A stretch of DNA of 64,000 nucleotides. Origin: Sthenelais limicola (lineage: Eukaryota; Annelida; Polychaeta; Phyllodocida; Sigalionidae). How positions within the stretch are numbered: the first letter of the stretch is position 1; every line of letters starts with the position of its first letter. The stretch spans positions 10,051,555-10,115,554 of the forward strand of contig OW804094.1 in the NCBI GenBank assembly GCA_942159475.1, in the 5' to 3' direction. Position numbers and translations under genes: made by a program. Positions 56,601 through 59,600 of the stretch are shown here, piece by piece. The notes below the pieces were generated by a model. It was given only the letters and a program-made list of their open reading frames with translations. It ran no database searches and had not been told where the DNA came from.

Positions 56601-59600
56601 GTAGGTGGAGAGGAATGACAAGGTCCTGCCTCTGGTTCACTGGCCATGTAGGCAGGACCTCGCCACTTCTCACCATCACAACACCATCGCAAGGCTTACC
56701 GCAGAGCTTACCACAGCCAGTGGAGACCCCCTTATATAGCTGCACTCTCAGCTAACGTCGGTAAACACTTAAACATTTTATACTTTTTCTTCAGTTCTTT
56801 TCCAACTCATCTATACGTCATTTGATGACAATTTGTGGTGATTTTGTCCAGTTATGTTTTGCTGCAGGACTGTTAAAACGTCCTCATTTGTATTTGGAGG
56901 ACCCGCCCGAATCATTTCCTTTGGTGACTTCACTTATTATCGCTCACCAGCGGCAGTTTTCTCTCACCGATTACACTTTAACCTGAGTCCTATAAATCAC
57001 AATTTGACTAAATTTGGTGAGATTGTCTTTGTCATAATAGCTGAGAATCCAGCTACACCTTGGTTTTAACTTTATTCAGGTTATTTAGGACTATTTCGCT
57101 TATCACAGAATTTGTATTCTGATTTGATAATTTCATGTGAATTTCAGTGATTTTTCAGATAATAAACGAACCAGGGGGTTGTAGTTATTGTTCTTTGATG
57201 TATTTAGCCAGTTTTATATTCAGATTTTATATCAATCAAAGTTTTTTCAACTTAAGGTGAGAGAGGGGCGAGTCAGGGGAAAGTGTACAGCGAGAAACAG
57301 TATCTTCGAACATTTCAAGGCGATTTAATAAATTCCAACAGAATTCAAGATCCATAAGATGATTTTCCAGGCCCTTCGACCAAGATGCCCATTTCTTTCC
57401 AGGCCTTAAATTCTTATTTCCAAATTCTAGGCTTTTCCCCGTGGAGACCCTGACAATGGACCTGTACTCGTTGGAGACTATTTTACTTAAAAACTCATTT
57501 GCTAAATGCATCCTGCTCAACGGTTCCTTTCAATTTGAAAAGTCTTGCTTTTGAGTACAAAAGTGCTAAATTTGGGTCAGATCGTCAGAAAATGTACAAT
57601 CGCTATCTCTACACATTTAGTTAATTCTTCTATATTAGGTTAAAAAGTGATAAATACAAGGTCAATCTGAGTAGATATGGTAAGGCTTAGATTCAAATAA
57701 TCTGTTTGGTTATGTTAAACTGTACTTTGAACCACATTTCTGTCTTAAATTTGGGATATTTAAGAGGTTTGGTGAAGTTGAATTGTACATTTTCTCACAA
57801 TAGAATAGAATAGAATAGAATAGAATAGAAAAACATTTTATTCAGTCTTTAGACTGCTCTCAAGGGGAGATCTCCGGCAGATGGGAGGTATTCTGGGCCC
57901 TCGGGCATAATATACATTTAGTAAAGTAGAGAACATAACCGAAGCGTTCAATGAAGGCTAAGGCTCCCTACTATTGGTTTTCACTTTCTTAATGTTCTAT
58001 TGCAATTTTGTTGGAGAATATGGTCTTACTTGTTACAGTGGTCTGAATAACCTCGACAATACAATTCTGTTAAAGATAATAAAGATAATATGTCAGTGTT
58101 GACCCTGATATTGCTTTCTTCACGAGCTGGTAAATCTTTAATATCTCTAATCTTTTCATTCCTTTCTATTCCACACAAGATTGCACCCACACAACTCCTA
58201 TTGCTTTGTCACACGGTTTTATCTGATAAAATCTCTATTGAAAATGAAAAGAAAGCTTGAATGAATACATTGTGCTGATGAACCTGCTATGAACCTACCA
58301 TAGCTCACACCTCAACATCTACTCTTGATGGAGGCTAGCGTTCTAATTCTGGTTATAACAGGTAAAAGTATTGGCTACCAAATTAATATAGATATTCTGT
58401 ATAGTCAGATCGTCAGTAAATGTACAATTCATCAATTCTCTCAAATAACCCACATTTAAGACAGAAATGAGCTTCAAAATACAGTTTAACATAGTAAAAC
58501 AGATATGGGTCAGATTTTCAGAAAATGTACAATTCAACTTCCCCAATTTTCTCAAATAACCCGAATTTCAGACGAAAATAACGTTCAAAATACAGTTCAA
58601 CTTAACCAAATAGATTGCTAGAATCAATGCAAGGCCAAATATACTCGAATTTACCTAGTATTGACCAAATTGCAGCCTAATTTAGCCTAATTTACTAAAT
58701 GTGTACAGCTGCCAATTGTACATTTTCTGAAAATCTGACCCATATAGTAAGCCAACACAAAACCAAATATACTCAGATATGCTCGGTATTGATCATTTTT
58801 CAGCCAGAGTTAGTAGAATTTACTAAATGTATAGAGCTGCCAATTGTACATTTTTGACGATCTGATGCAGATAACACAAAGGACACTAGTAGAGAGACTA
58901 TGGACTGTTTTACCTGTCGATAGTGGCCACGTCCATTATAAATTATTGAACAGAAGCTTAACTGCTTTGATTTCTTTTTTAATTTCATTTAGATTTTGTC
59001 TGTATTGATAGAAATATTATAAGCCATTTCTATTTTGTAAGTGACTTAAAAAGTGATATTATACGGTGGCATATGTATGTGATGTGTTACAGGAAAATGA
59101 GTCACAAGTCGCAAAAATGGATTTTGAGATATCACCATATTTGAAAAGATGGGATCAAGCCGATTCCAATGACGGTAAACAGTAAGGACATCTATTAAAT
59201 ATTTCTATATTTTAAGTTTGATATCTTTATTTATTATTTTGTTAAAGTTTGCAATATTTGTGGGTGGACAATTACTAGTGAAGTAGCTAAATATACTCTA
59301 CAAGATGACCTTAAAAATGCTTGGATACATTTAATACACGGTCTTGAAATGTGGTACATATATTGATGCCACAAACAGCGTTAAGCAACCCAAAAATGAA
59401 AACATTTGCACAAAGACATCTTGTGAATAAATCACTTCGAAAAGATGTTGCAACTTGTGACATATGTTTCTGTAACTCATTGCAACACAACTTCAATTCA
59501 GCTCATAAATATCACAAAGATAAATCAACAATCTATACCTCTACTACTAATAAATAATCAATAATCAATAATTATCCCAATCAATACCTCCTTTATCAAG

